A stretch of 64,000 nucleotides of DNA from Fulvivirga sp. M361 (GTDB lineage Bacteria > Bacteroidota > Bacteroidia > Cytophagales > Cyclobacteriaceae): assembly GCF_007097395.1 (NCBI RefSeq), contig NZ_VKDC01000002.1:1-64000 (forward strand), given 5' to 3'. Within the stretch, counting starts at the first letter, position 1. The number at the start of each line of letters is the position of its first letter. The position numbers and the translations under genes were made by a program. Shown here one piece after another: positions 1-8,307 of this stretch. Below the pieces are notes generated by a model, which had not been told where the DNA came from, ran no database searches, and saw only the letters and a program-made list of their open reading frames with translations.

Positions 1-1
1 G

Positions 2-121
2 AAAGTAAAAGGAAAAACCGTCCTCAAAATCGCACTAGCCAAACAACGAAGAAAATGGTTCAATGGACTTTGGAATACCTCAAATCAAGTCCAAACACCT
101 CTGATATTTCCTATTGCGTAA
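2..121 (+). CDS. C-terminal tail of an unidentified protein, cut by window edge
   Basis: An open frame runs from the first bases of the window to a TAA stop, giving 39 residues that are rich in Lys and Arg (for example KIALAKQRRKWF). The start lies outside the window. The basic tail could be the end of a DNA-binding protein or a transposase, but no family can be recognised from so little sequence. Confidence 0.25.
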   Translation, partial: KVKGKTVLKIALAKQRRKWFNGLWNTSNQVQTPLIFPIA

Positions 122-584
122 TTTGGGTTTATGCATTAGGATTCTACTACAAGAACAAGTTACTTCAATCTCAAGCACTTATGAACATTTTGATACTCAC
201 CATAATGATCACTATGCCTCCGTGTCAAAATAACCCTAAGCCCTTGATATTCTAGCACTTTGCCCTTTCGTAACGAATCTTAATGCATAATGCAGGTTTA
301 AAGTGGTTTTTGCTCTCGCTTGTTTCTTAGGTTCTACCTAAAACTTAAAATAGCTAAGAATGTCCCCCCAGGTCTATGTGAGACCATAGTCACTTGAATT
401 GTTGGTGAAAAATGCCTGATCCGCGACCTGAGTCAAAGTAATGCTATAAGAATTAATAAACCCTCTTTACAAAACTTACGAACCTCAACATTGGGTTGTA
501 TGGAAGAGGTGAAATAATGTGGTAGTAATTGATACGATATCCTCCACTGAAGGCATTTTCATTCCTGCAACACCTTCGAGGAAT
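122..584. other. Gene-free stretch
   Basis: No credible gene is seen. There is a small GGTCT...AGACC hairpin near 371-385 but no T-run after it. Nothing else stands out. Confidence 0.5.
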
Positions 585-803
585 TCAGGAGAGATAACCC
601 AGCCACATCAATAAGCACAGCAAAATGAACATAAGCCATATCCCAACCGCTATTTTGTTACGATTAAGCGACAGTTCCACTACTTCTTTGTGTTCCAGAC
701 GATCATTCAACTCCTCCCAGGCATTGTCATCAAAAGGTATGTCATACTCCTCTGCGGCTTTCTTGAACAGATTATCCAGATCTCTCTCAGATATATTGTT
801 CAT
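585..803 (-). CDS. Short single-pass membrane protein, likely anti-sigma partner
   Basis: A 72-residue protein. Residues 1-45 are cytoplasmic-looking and acidic, with the DxLFKKAAEEYDIPFDDNAW pattern seen at the start of many Bacteroidota anti-sigma or sigma-associated membrane proteins. Residues 50-71 form one hydrophobic segment. The start codon lies inside the 3' end of the ECF sigma gene (17-bp overlap), which implies translational coupling. Known relatives usually continue into a periplasmic or beta-barrel domain, whereas this one stops right after the membrane helix. I infer that it anchors and inhibits the neighbouring sigma factor; the sequence does not show the contact. Confidence 0.6.
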   Translation of the reverse strand: MNNISERDLDNLFKKAAEEYDIPFDDNAWEELNDRLEHKEVVELSLNRNKIAVGIWLMFILLCLLMWLGYLS

Positions 804-1326
804 AAACCTCCTTACTCGTTTTCATCAGCATCTTCTTTAAATTTGCCCGTGCTTTGGACAAATTTGATTTGGATGTCCCCACTGAAATCCCCAACTTTTT
901 CGATATATTTTCATGACTGTATCCGTCAATTACATACAAACTGAATACAGCCTGATACACCGGGCTTAGTCTTTGAACCAACAACAAAATTTCTTCATAA
1001 GACAGGTCTCCCACTACATTTGCTTCTACCGCTTCGTCATAACCATCATCAATGTCTGAATGATAATAATGCTTTTTGTTAGACCTGAAATGGTCTATGG
1101 CAGTATTGATCATAATTCTTCTTATCCAGGCTTTAAAAGGCTTGGAAGTGTCATATTGACCTATCTTGTTAAATGCTTTAATAAAAGCATCGTTGAGTAT
1201 TTCCTTTGCTTCCTCTTCACTTTGAGAATAGCGCACGCAAATACTCATACAGTACGCAAAATAATGCTTATACAGCAATCTCTGACTCTGGCGGTCTCCT
1301 TCCTGACATCCTTTAATAAGTACCAT
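787..1326 (-). CDS. ECF RNA polymerase sigma factor
   Basis: 179 residues with the two-domain layout of extracytoplasmic-function sigma factors. Region 2 lies at about residues 10-80, including AWIRRIMINTAIDHFR. Region 4 lies at about 115-165, with the helix-turn-helix YSHENISKKLGISVGTSKSN. The role is to direct RNA polymerase to a small set of promoters after release from an anti-sigma factor. The downstream 72-residue membrane protein overlaps its end and is the obvious partner. It is not the sigma factor of the large PUL, which has its own copy at 61843-62508. Confidence 0.9.
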   Translation of the reverse strand: MVLIKGCQEGDRQSQRLLYKHYFAYCMSICVRYSQSEEEAKEILNDAFIKAFNKIGQYDTSKPFKAWIRRIMINTAIDHFRSNKKHYYHSDIDDGYDEAVEANVVGDLSYEEILLLVQRLSPVYQAVFSLYVIDGYSHENISKKLGISVGTSKSNLSKARANLKKMLMKTSKEVYEQYI

Positions 1327-1336
1327 TAGTATTCAA

Positions 1337-1486
1337 TTAAGAACTTCCCCGATCCTGTATCTTCTGGATTGGGTCTGCCATTTTTACGTAGGATTGTTGT
1401 CTTAGAGAAGCCAATAGGGTATTGACTCCACCCATTATCAATTCTAAGCTCATCTTTTCCATATTTATCATACTATTATGATCCAT
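1337..1486 (-). CDS. Small hypothetical protein (49 aa)
   Basis: An ATG-started frame of 49 codons, rich in Met (M-rich start, then ELIMGGVNTLLASLRQQSYV). It begins inside the tail of the preceding 28-codon frame and ends 10 bp before the sigma factor start. It could be a real small protein in a coupled run or a chance frame. No family is recognised. A loose resemblance to small RebB-like proteins is too weak to use. Confidence 0.3.
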   Translation of the reverse strand: MDHNSMINMEKMSLELIMGGVNTLLASLRQQSYVKMADPIQKIQDRGSS

Positions 1487-1562
1487 TTAGATTGGCTCCA
1501 TTTTTTTCCGCGGCCTTTATGTTACTGTTGGCTTTACCATCAAAATCTCCTTTTGTATTCAT
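1476..1562 (-). CDS. Very small ORF (28 aa), ATGA-coupled
   Basis: The start codon overlaps the stop of the 100-residue gene as ATGA, a typical coupling arrangement. The product is hydrophilic and rich in Asn, Lys and Gly (MNTKGDFDGKANSNIKAAEK at the N-terminus). It is too short for homology-based recognition, and the ATGA overlap is the main reason to list it. Confidence 0.25.
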   Translation of the reverse strand: MNTKGDFDGKANSNIKAAEKNGANLNGS

Positions 1563-1861
1563 TTGAAAATCCTTTGTACCGTTGATGACACCCCTTTTAT
1601 TACGGACAATTCTATTCTGATTCCCTGATTCGCTCGGGGTCTTATTTCATCCTTAATCACTCTCGAAAACAGGTCCGGATCTCTGAACATACTGTCTTCA
1701 TATACATGAACCGGAAATGGTATGACTGAATGGTTTGCAAAGAGAATTGGATTATTATTACTTCTCTCCCTGTACTCTACCCAATCATGGTCTACCTCAG
1801 CTTCTATTCTAAAGTATTCATTGAACTTTTGTGTGAAGACGCTAAAAGCTGTGCCTGTCAT
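1559..1861 (-). CDS. Hypothetical protein (100 aa)
   Basis: A soluble-looking 100-residue protein with no signal peptide and no membrane segment. It has acidic and aromatic stretches (EAEVDHDWVEYRERS) and a basic C-terminus. No family is recognised. It is the first of three small minus-strand frames that lead into the ECF sigma gene, so it may share a transcript with it. Confidence 0.45.
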   Translation of the reverse strand: MTGTAFSVFTQKFNEYFRIEAEVDHDWVEYRERSNNNPILFANHSVIPFPVHVYEDSMFRDPDLFSRVIKDEIRPRANQGIRIELSVIKGVSSTVQRIFK

Positions 1862-2138
1862 TGTAAGTAATTTGTGTTGAAAGCGATATCCGGATTAAAA
1901 CCCGGTTATCTTATTTTCCACAAAATTCATCACAAGGCCGGAGTCTCACTATCAGATATGCGGCTAACTTTATCATTTTTCCGACACACGTTTCCCGTAT
2001 TAGCTATCATTATTCCGACACCGAATAACTGTAACCCTTGATTTCAAAAAGGATTCTCTGAAGCTCTAAACCTGATTTGGCCTATGGTACTGGGGAAAAA
2101 TAATACAGGATTTTATTATAGTACAGGTACAAAGGGGT
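1862..2138. other. Intergenic region without recognised features
   Basis: Spacer between two minus-strand genes. No gene, strong terminator or repeat was seen. Confidence 0.4.
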
Positions 2139-3878
2139 TTACCTTATGTAACTGGATAAACTCTTGTTCGACAATAGAAGAGAAGGAGATATTCCAAATT
2201 CTTTTTTGAACTTTTCGGAAAAGTAGGATGGACTGGAAAATCCTACTTTAAAGGCAATTTCAGAAATACTATATTCATTTGTAAGAATAAGTTCTTTTGC
2301 ACGATGTAACCTTACCGAAGAGATCAGTTGATTAGGAGACTTATTGGTAGTGGCTTTAAGTTTGCGTTGCAATCGTCGTTCACTTGTACCTATATGTTTA
2401 CTAAGTATCTCCACATTGAAAGTATCATTATCCAAATGCTCATCTATACATTGCAAAACATTTTCAAAGAAGGAGTCTTTCTTCGGTAACTCATGTTGCG
2501 GAAAGTCAACAACACCTGAATGGGAACGGTTCGGGTCATTGACGGTAAACAAAGGAAGCGCATCCCCGGAAATAGTCTCGAACGTTGACTTTTGTTGTGT
2601 AAATTTCAAACCTGCCCCGGAGAGTAAGTATTTGACCGTTTGGGTGACTAAAATTTGGTTTGGCCGGGCTTTATCAAGGATCGATTTTACAAAGGTCTTG
2701 GTCTCACCGCTTATGGATTGGGTCTCATCAATAGCAACTTCCCAGATGTGAATGCCAGTAGCAAGCTGTGCATTCACACGTCGCATACCATCCATCAGGT
2801 CCATACTACAATGAACGGCTTTGCTTGGCCCCTCAAAACTGGCTATTAAGGTAGAGCGGTCATTTTGAATTAATCTGCCGCGATACTGTTCTACCACCTT
2901 CCGTATCAACTCTGTAGTATTTTGATAGGTATCACCAACAAATAGAATACGCGCCACTACAATGGTGAGCAGTTGTTTTTCATACTTTATGGCTGGCTTG
3001 TCATCTAAAATAAACGCCTTCATCCGGTGCAAGATTACTTCTGTATTGCCAACCCAGAAAAGATGGTCATTACCATCGAGTTCGACAAATACGGCTCCTT
3101 TGATACGTTCAGATATAAATCTTCCTTCCTCAATTTTCACATCAATATCATGGGTCCTTTGCATGACCAGGGTAGGTACATTTATTGAGCCAAGGATATC
3201 GATGATATCTACCTGGGTATTCATTTTGGTAAGTACCAGGGCCGCACTGGGACTGGCCCCAGATCTAAAGTAATTGGACAACCAATCCATGAATTTTGTA
3301 TCATGGGTCTTCGATGGCACAAGCTTTTCCAGCCCCATTTCACCCTTTCCCCAATGGTGCTCGATCATATCATATACCTTTTGGCGCTCTTCATCAGTAG
3401 GTGCCCAGGGATAGTCCGGTGAGTATCTGCGCTTGGCGAAAATCCCGAAAGTAATCAATGAGATCACCCGGTTGGGATAAGTGGCAGCGAACAATGTGGA
3501 AACACAACCTCCTTCCGAATGCCCAAACAAAACTGCTTTTTGAGAATCCGTCGCATCCATTACAGCCCGGATATCGTCCATTCGTTCTTCTAAAGTGGAA
3601 AGTTCCACCACACGATCCGAAAGACCGGTTCCCCGCTTATCAAAGATAATGACCCTGGTTATTTGCCCCAGTTCTCTTAAAAAACGTACTAATTCGGGGC
3701 ATTCCCAGATCCAGTCAATATTAGATACCCAACCGGGAATGTAAACCAGATCGATTGAACCCGATCCAAAAACCTGGTATGCAATATTAATGCTGCCGCT
3801 TTTTGTGTACTGCGTCACAGGTTTACTGAATTCAGCTGACTCTTCTATGTACAAATTTCGATGCGAAGCCATGTTCAT
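2139..3878 (-). CDS. Three-domain regulator: alpha/beta hydrolase, degenerate cyclase-like domain, AraC HTH
   Basis: 579 residues. Residues 25-280 are an alpha/beta hydrolase: GTGLSDR near 83-89, nucleophile elbow GHSEGG with Ser121, and a candidate His in DGNDH near 270. Residues about 290-445 follow the outline of the class III nucleotidyl cyclase domains that commonly follow this hydrolase type (IASFEGPSKAVHCS matches their LATFDGPARAIRCA region). Both metal-binding Asp positions are replaced: the usual FTDIVGS is VARILFV, and the TTGDG loop is lost. Residues about 475-570 are an AraC/XylS DNA-binding domain with two HTH units (SISEIAFKVGFSSPSYFSEK). No signal peptide is present, so it acts in the cytoplasm. 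I infer a one-component regulator that senses a small molecule through the hydrolase and/or pseudo-cyclase parts. It is unlikely to make cAMP. Confidence 0.8.
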   Translation of the reverse strand: MNMASHRNLYIEESAEFSKPVTQYTKSGSINIAYQVFGSGSIDLVYIPGWVSNIDWIWECPELVRFLRELGQITRVIIFDKRGTGLSDRVVELSTLEERMDDIRAVMDATDSQKAVLFGHSEGGCVSTLFAATYPNRVISLITFGIFAKRRYSPDYPWAPTDEERQKVYDMIEHHWGKGEMGLEKLVPSKTHDTKFMDWLSNYFRSGASPSAALVLTKMNTQVDIIDILGSINVPTLVMQRTHDIDVKIEEGRFISERIKGAVFVELDGNDHLFWVGNTEVILHRMKAFILDDKPAIKYEKQLLTIVVARILFVGDTYQNTTELIRKVVEQYRGRLIQNDRSTLIASFEGPSKAVHCSMDLMDGMRRVNAQLATGIHIWEVAIDETQSISGETKTFVKSILDKARPNQILVTQTVKYLLSGAGLKFTQQKSTFETISGDALPLFTVNDPNRSHSGVVDFPQHELPKKDSFFENVLQCIDEHLDNDTFNVEILSKHIGTSERRLQRKLKATTNKSPNQLISSVRLHRAKELILTNEYSISEIAFKVGFSSPSYFSEKFKKEFGISPSLLLSNKSLSSYIR

Positions 3879-4270
3879 AAGTGACTAATCCTAAGATATA
3901 ATTAATACCCTTTAGCAGTTGGATACTTTATTAAAGGTATACGTTTCTTTTCAATGGACTACGTTACGTGACCAATATAATACTCATTATGAGCATCATG
4001 CAATTATAATTGTCAGCTTTTATCCGGCACCGGTCACTATTACATTCCTATTCAGGGAACCGATTAATTACACATCTCACCTTTTATTTTTTTACTTATT
4101 CAAGTCGATGTAGGGCCGCTACGCTTGACCAAAGACCTGGGAGAGGTATCATATCCCAAAAGCTACCTCTGCAGTGCCCCCGGAGCAAACCCTATTCTTA
4201 AATCAGCACGCATAACGCTATCGCTATATATGCGTCTGGCAGACCAATAAGACTTTATACTTTTGCCCTA
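3879..4270. other. Gene-free region with one dispersed-repeat copy
   Basis: No gene is supported. The region carries the 31-bp dispersed repeat listed separately and a 7-bp inverted repeat ACGCATA/TATGCGT at 4208-4214 and 4229-4235. AT-rich DNA near 3890-3990 may hold the promoter of the upstream regulator, but no clear consensus is visible. Confidence 0.45.
4117..4147. repeat. Dispersed 31-bp repeat, copy 1
   Basis: This 31-bp segment matches 7888-7918 at 29 of 31 positions in the same orientation; the differences are at the 11th and 22nd bases. The core reads ACCAAAGACC followed by GGGAGAGGT. Both copies lie in non-coding DNA. Confidence 0.7.
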
Positions 4271-5062
4271 TCATTTATCTGTTTCTAATAAAAGTTTTTC
4301 CAGATAAGGCTTCATCTTAAATTCTTTGCTAAGAATATCGTACTCCTTCTTAGCATCTATCCGTTTTTTAAAACCTGTACGGATAGCTCGAACCATTGTA
4401 TTTTTTTCGGTATACCTGGATGAAACGAAATCAAAAATATCCACCTTGTATTCATTTTTTTCCAGCAACAATGCTCTTAAAGTATCAGAAATCATCATGA
4501 GTATTTTTTCTCTAAAAGACTTGTATCGAACCACTATTTTAAAAGACGTAGGTTTCATGCTAATGGAATGTTGACAGCAAGCAACAGATAATATAATTTT
4601 AGCCTTGCTTTTAATACCTAAATACATGGTTTTGTCCGTTGCCGTATCGCAAGCATGCAATGAATATATCAGATCAATTTTTTGATCTGTCGAAAAATCT
4701 ATAATATCGACCGGATGAAAGAATATATTGTTAAAATTCATATCGGCTGCCAGCTTTTCATTTAAATGCATCAGCCTTTTATTGTAGTCAATACAATGAA
4801 TTTCGATCTCTCTATTTTCGATCTTGTGATAAAAATAATAAACCAAAAAACTTAAATAGCAGTTGCCCGCACCACTATCAATAAAGACAAGTTTTCGTCT
4901 TTTGGATGTCTTTCTTAGGTTGGCATGAATAATTTCCAAATAGGCAAGTACCTGTTCTATTTTAACCTGTTTACTAAGAGGCGAATTTGAGTTTCTGTCT
5001 TGTAGTTTTAATAAGAAGAATAAATGATTTAATTCTTCTTTTATTTCTTTAGTAATAAGCAT
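4271..5062 (-). CDS. SAM-dependent methyltransferase, RRNAD1/METTL25-like (Methyltransf_32 type)
   Basis: 263 residues, cytoplasmic. Motif I is DSGAGNCYL at residues 62-70 (SAM-binding loop), followed by the acidic CIDYN at 90-94. HACDTATD at 136-143 and CCQH at 162-165 are signatures of the PF13679-type methyltransferases, whose eukaryotic members include RRNAD1 and METTL25. The substrate is unknown. The gene stands alone on its strand, with an inverted repeat directly upstream of its start codon. Assignment to the fold is firm; the target is not predictable. Confidence 0.75.
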   Translation of the reverse strand: MLITKEIKEELNHLFFLLKLQDRNSNSPLSKQVKIEQVLAYLEIIHANLRKTSKRRKLVFIDSGAGNCYLSFLVYYFYHKIENREIEIHCIDYNKRLMHLNEKLAADMNFNNIFFHPVDIIDFSTDQKIDLIYSLHACDTATDKTMYLGIKSKAKIILSVACCQHSISMKPTSFKIVVRYKSFREKILMMISDTLRALLLEKNEYKVDIFDFVSSRYTEKNTMVRAIRTGFKKRIDAKKEYDILSKEFKMKPYLEKLLLETDK

Positions 5063-5063
5063 T

Positions 5064-5082
5064 TTCGTGAATTTTTCACGAA
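5064..5082. promoter_or_regulatory. Inverted repeat directly upstream of methyltransferase start
   Basis: TTCGTGAA, a TTT spacer, then TTCACGAA form a perfect 8-bp inverted repeat that ends one base before the methyltransferase start codon. It could be an operator or a translation-controlling hairpin; it overlaps where a ribosome would load. Confidence 0.45.
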
Positions 5083-5444
5083 GTAATTTGTCAGTATGAT
5101 TTACAAAAGGAATGTACTCGAATGGAAGGAAAAACTTATGAAAATCCAGTTACAACAATTTACTTCAATTAATAATTAAATTGAAATTCCAAAGCGTTAA
5201 GGATTAACCTCAAAGCCTTTTTGTAGTATTTGTAATTTAGATTTCTCGTTCCCAAGCCACTAAGAGTGTATGGGTTGGATTTCCTGCAGTATGTTTTAAA
5301 TTTTACACAAAGCTAAAAAACATTTTACTATTGAAAACTTAAATGGTTGTTTTTCTATTTTCCATAACAGATGGCTTATCACTACCCGGTTCCTAAGACT
5401 TTTTCCACAGTTAAGTATGCTGAATTTTCGAAGACTACATGTAT
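5083..5444. other. Gene-free region
   Basis: AT-rich spacer between two minus-strand genes. Only a short GTTAA/TTAAC inverted repeat near 5197-5209 was seen; no gene or clear terminator. Confidence 0.4.
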
Positions 5445-6551
5445 TTACAAGGTGGTGATATAGGCTTCAATTGAGTCAGCTCCTAATGCCTCTAACTTTC
5501 CGGAGTGTTCTTTTAATAGCTTAAATGCTGTTCTATTAATTTTATTTACAGGTATTTGTTCCCATTTTTCAAGATTGGACTCAAAATGAGAGTCAAAAAT
5601 ATTCTTGGACAATAATTTGATTACCATATGATTTGCAAACGCATGTGCGTAAGACATGTCATTTTTCGCATTGGCAATGAATTTGTCTATTATTTTATAC
5701 GTAGTCTTTTTAGCTAAAAACAGTTCGGTCAATTTTGCTCTATACTCTAAATCAGCTTGTTTCAATTTTGGAAATAATTTGTAGTCCGAAAAATGCTGCC
5801 CCTCATGGGACACATAACTAATTAAAAACTCTTCCTCATTCTTAGGCCCATACGATTCTTCCACACAAAATAATTTATTTGCGGTAGCCCATCCACCACT
5901 AAAACTATGACCAAAGGTTGTGTAGTGAGCCCAGCCATTACTAATGAAATCTCTCATAAAAACTACAGGAACTTTAATGGTTGGCCCTTCAGGAAGATCT
6001 ATACTGTAATCAACTTCCTCTTGGTCTTTCCAAAGGTATAAGTCATACAAATGCCCCGTTTTTCCCATTGCAATTCCATGCATGTTCTTAGCTTTAAAAA
6101 AGTCTTGAAATAAGGTAAAACAATCATCATCTATTTTTCCAATACTGAGTTCAGGTTTGAAGTGTTCTTTTAAAAAGTAATTCATTTCATCTCTAAACAG
6201 ACTGTCTGCTAAATCTTGAGAGACATTTTCAATGATTACTGATCTCCAGTAGTTCTGGAAGCGTTTAAAAAGGTCAACTATCTCAGCATCATTAGTGTTG
6301 TAATCAAAATCGTCATTCCTGTATAAGAAGCGTTGGTAATATTTGTTCTTTTTGCTTCTCTGCTTTTGGGTTAAGTAACCGTCTTCGGTCATCTCTAACA
6401 TTTCAAAAACAGCATGCATATTACCCCTTAGTGCATATGGGTACAATTTGTTAAAATTAGTGCTGTCGACCTTTGAATAGGCGGTTGATTTATTTTGGGC
6501 GCCGGCAGCTAAACTCATAGTGAACAGTAAAATAGACAATGGCAACTTCAT
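5445..6551 (-). CDS. Secreted protein with HExxH motif, possible zinc metallopeptidase
   Basis: 368 residues with a signal peptide (LSILLFTMSLAAGA, cut likely after AQ). The middle contains SHEGQH at residues 248-253, a match to HExxH, followed by acidic residues (Glu269, Glu276) at a distance that could supply a third zinc ligand, as in gluzincins. No peptidase family is recognised by name, and the rest of the chain is unfamiliar. It is probably periplasmic or exported. It is followed by a gap and lies downstream of the AraC gene on the same strand, so co-regulation is possible. Function stays open. Confidence 0.55.
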   Translation of the reverse strand: MKLPLSILLFTMSLAAGAQNKSTAYSKVDSTNFNKLYPYALRGNMHAVFEMLEMTEDGYLTQKQRSKKNKYYQRFLYRNDDFDYNTNDAEIVDLFKRFQNYWRSVIIENVSQDLADSLFRDEMNYFLKEHFKPELSIGKIDDDCFTLFQDFFKAKNMHGIAMGKTGHLYDLYLWKDQEEVDYSIDLPEGPTIKVPVVFMRDFISNGWAHYTTFGHSFSGGWATANKLFCVEESYGPKNEEEFLISYVSHEGQHFSDYKLFPKLKQADLEYRAKLTELFLAKKTTYKIIDKFIANAKNDMSYAHAFANHMVIKLLSKNIFDSHFESNLEKWEQIPVNKINRTAFKLLKEHSGKLEALGADSIEAYITTL

Positions 6552-6615
6552 GGAATAAAAAATTAGAAATGAAGTTCAAAGAAAGGCTAAGCGGAGAAAA
6601 TTAAATTGTATGGGA

Positions 6616-7419
6616 TTAACCTTTTACAATTTCTCTGTAGCGTGAAGGCGTAGTGCCAAAAAAGTGTTTGAAGTGTCTTATAAAATGGCTTTGATCATAG
6701 AAACCGCTTTCAACGGCTATTTCAGTTAGTGGTTTTGAGGAGTGTAACATTAGGTCTATTCCTCTGGAAATACGCTGTCTCAACAAAAACTCCCCAAAAG
6801 TACAACCTGTTTTTGACTTAAATTTCCTTACAAAATAATTAGGATGTAAACATAAAGAGTCCGACACCTCATCTATGCTGTACTTTTTTTCAGGATTTAA
6901 TCTAACTTCTTTTTTTATTTTATTAACCCATACTGTTCTACTCAATGTATTCTGGGCATATTGTTGTTGAAATAAAAGATGTAAATTTTCTTCAACCATA
7001 ATGGTTAAAAGTTCATCTGAAAAATCATTTCGAAACCCATAATGTATTTTTAAGATTTCCAAATTGTGCTTTTCGAACTGTATATAGTCTGATAATTTTG
7101 AATAATGTTTCTTATCCGGCAGTTCTTTTTCAATTTCAATATTGAAGCAAAAGCTGTTACATGATCCAATTCTATTCTTATGTTCAAATCCTTTCGGTCT
7201 AAATAATGTACTTCCCGTTTCAATATCATGCTCTGAAACTATAGATTTCTCATGATACAATCCATGAAGTAATAAGCTGATATAGGGATGTTCATGCTCG
7301 TGTTTCGGAACGTTCATATTTTGGCTATGATCTGTCCTTGAAAGGGTAAAGCCACTTAAGGTTCTCATTTTTTGAGTTTGTCCCATAAATGTTCCTGCCT
7401 TTAGTTTTTCAGCTTTCAT
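6616..7419 (-). CDS. AraC-family transcriptional regulator
   Basis: 267 residues, cytoplasmic. The N-terminal half is a cupin-like sensing domain with KHEHEHPYISLLLHG near residues 39-53. The C-terminal 100 residues hold two HTH motifs (YSIDEVSDSLCLHPNYFVRK and ITEIAVESGFYDQSHFIRHF-like) and the family end TPSRYRE. A purine-rich AGGGG lies 5 bases before the start codon. Its target is unknown; the adjacent HExxH protein gene, 64 bp downstream, is a candidate. Confidence 0.88.
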   Translation of the reverse strand: MKAEKLKAGTFMGQTQKMRTLSGFTLSRTDHSQNMNVPKHEHEHPYISLLLHGLYHEKSIVSEHDIETGSTLFRPKGFEHKNRIGSCNSFCFNIEIEKELPDKKHYSKLSDYIQFEKHNLEILKIHYGFRNDFSDELLTIMVEENLHLLFQQQYAQNTLSRTVWVNKIKKEVRLNPEKKYSIDEVSDSLCLHPNYFVRKFKSKTGCTFGEFLLRQRISRGIDLMLHSSKPLTEIAVESGFYDQSHFIRHFKHFFGTTPSRYREIVKG

Positions 7420-7981
7420 ATACCCCTATGAGTTATTCTGAAACAACGTTCTTTTGTTTACTTGTTTTGAATTTTCAAATTCACGACAATTCAGTAAACG
7501 TACAAATTTGTCCATTTACTTCTCTTATCTACCTTAGAAATACTGAAATGTGTGCTGATAGTAAATTTGGAACGCACTACACTTTGTTCAATGCACTACA
7601 GGAGGAGGTGCAACCAAAAAGAGTATTACTTCATGCGTACCACCTCGTCGTAGCGTGAGCAAAAAGGAGCTACCACCTTACCACAGCCAATAGCGTCTTG
7701 CTCGATCTCTCTCTGTAGTCCAACCTTACTCAGAAGAAGGTTGTTGTTTCCACAAAAGCAAAAGCTTTAACCTCACGCTCTTAGTTTGTTTTCACAGTAT
7801 AACATTGGGTTTATCCTTTAGTGAGACAACAGTCCTGTCTAGACACCCTACGAGCCGGAAGCTCTCACCGATTATAGGTCTTAGGAACGCTACGCTTAAC
7901 CAAAGACCAGGGAGAGGTTTTAATTGCTTAAATCATAAAAGCAATGCTAGAATTTTTACCAATTTACATCCGGTAATCCAA
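7420..7981. other. Gene-free left part of a 1-kb intergenic region
   Basis: Spacer between the AraC gene and the plus-strand sulfatase. It contains a CAACCTT/AAGGTTG hairpin near 7722-7741 and the second copy of the 31-bp dispersed repeat. No convincing protein is encoded. Confidence 0.5.
7888..7918. repeat. Dispersed 31-bp repeat, copy 2
   Basis: 29 of 31 bases are identical to 4117-4147 in the same orientation. It lies about 70 bp left of the MITE-like element but outside it. Confidence 0.7.
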
Positions 7982-7990
7982 GGCACAGAC
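7982..7990. repeat. Target-site duplication, left copy
   Basis: GGCACAGAC abuts the left terminal inverted repeat. The same nine bases in the same orientation abut the right terminus at 8299-8307. Confidence 0.8.
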
Positions 7991-8298
7991 CATAGCCGTC
8001 AGGTTAAGGATACATTAATGGGTTCTTCAAGTAAGCGGCTCTTGATGATATCGGCCATTTGCTAGCGATACAGTGACTATTTTTTCATTTTCCGCAAGGC
8101 AGCCCCTTGTTTTTCTCTGTTCACTACCGATGTAGTCTGGCTGTTACACAAAGCCCTCAAAGAAGCTCAGAGGAGCACAAAGGGTGAATAGAGTATCTTT
8201 GTGTAACTCATTGGAGCTCTGTGGACTTTGGGTCATAACCAAAATCAGGGATGGTCTAAATAGATCAGGAGAGTAGCAACCTTAACCTGACGGCTATG
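7991..8298. mobile_element. MITE-like non-autonomous element, 308 bp
   Basis: The ends are perfect 19-bp terminal inverted repeats: CATAGCCGTCAGGTTAAGG at 7991-8009 and its reverse complement at 8280-8298. The element is flanked by a 9-bp direct repeat, as expected for a transposition target duplication. Inside there is no transposase, only an inner 11-bp inverted repeat. A 9-bp duplication is within the range produced by IS4-like and some other DDE transposases, so a related full-length IS elsewhere in the genome is the likely driver (inference). Confidence 0.85.
8143..8207. repeat. Inner inverted repeat of the MITE
   Basis: GTTACACAAAG at 8143-8153 pairs perfectly with CTTTGTGTAAC at 8197-8207 across a 43-base loop. 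It may fold in RNA or single-stranded DNA. Confidence 0.6.
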
Positions 8299-8307
8299 GG
8301 CACAGAC
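8299..8307. repeat. Target-site duplication, right copy
   Basis: GGCACAGAC directly after the right terminal inverted repeat, identical to 7982-7990. Confidence 0.8.

Noticed and set aside
1337-1486. R-body (RebB) protein
   Set aside because: The composition is only loosely similar; the family's conserved core is not visible.
7805-8065. Plus-strand frame of 86 codons across the dispersed repeat and the MITE end
   Set aside because: It runs through repeat DNA and the inverted-repeat terminus, so it is not an independent gene.
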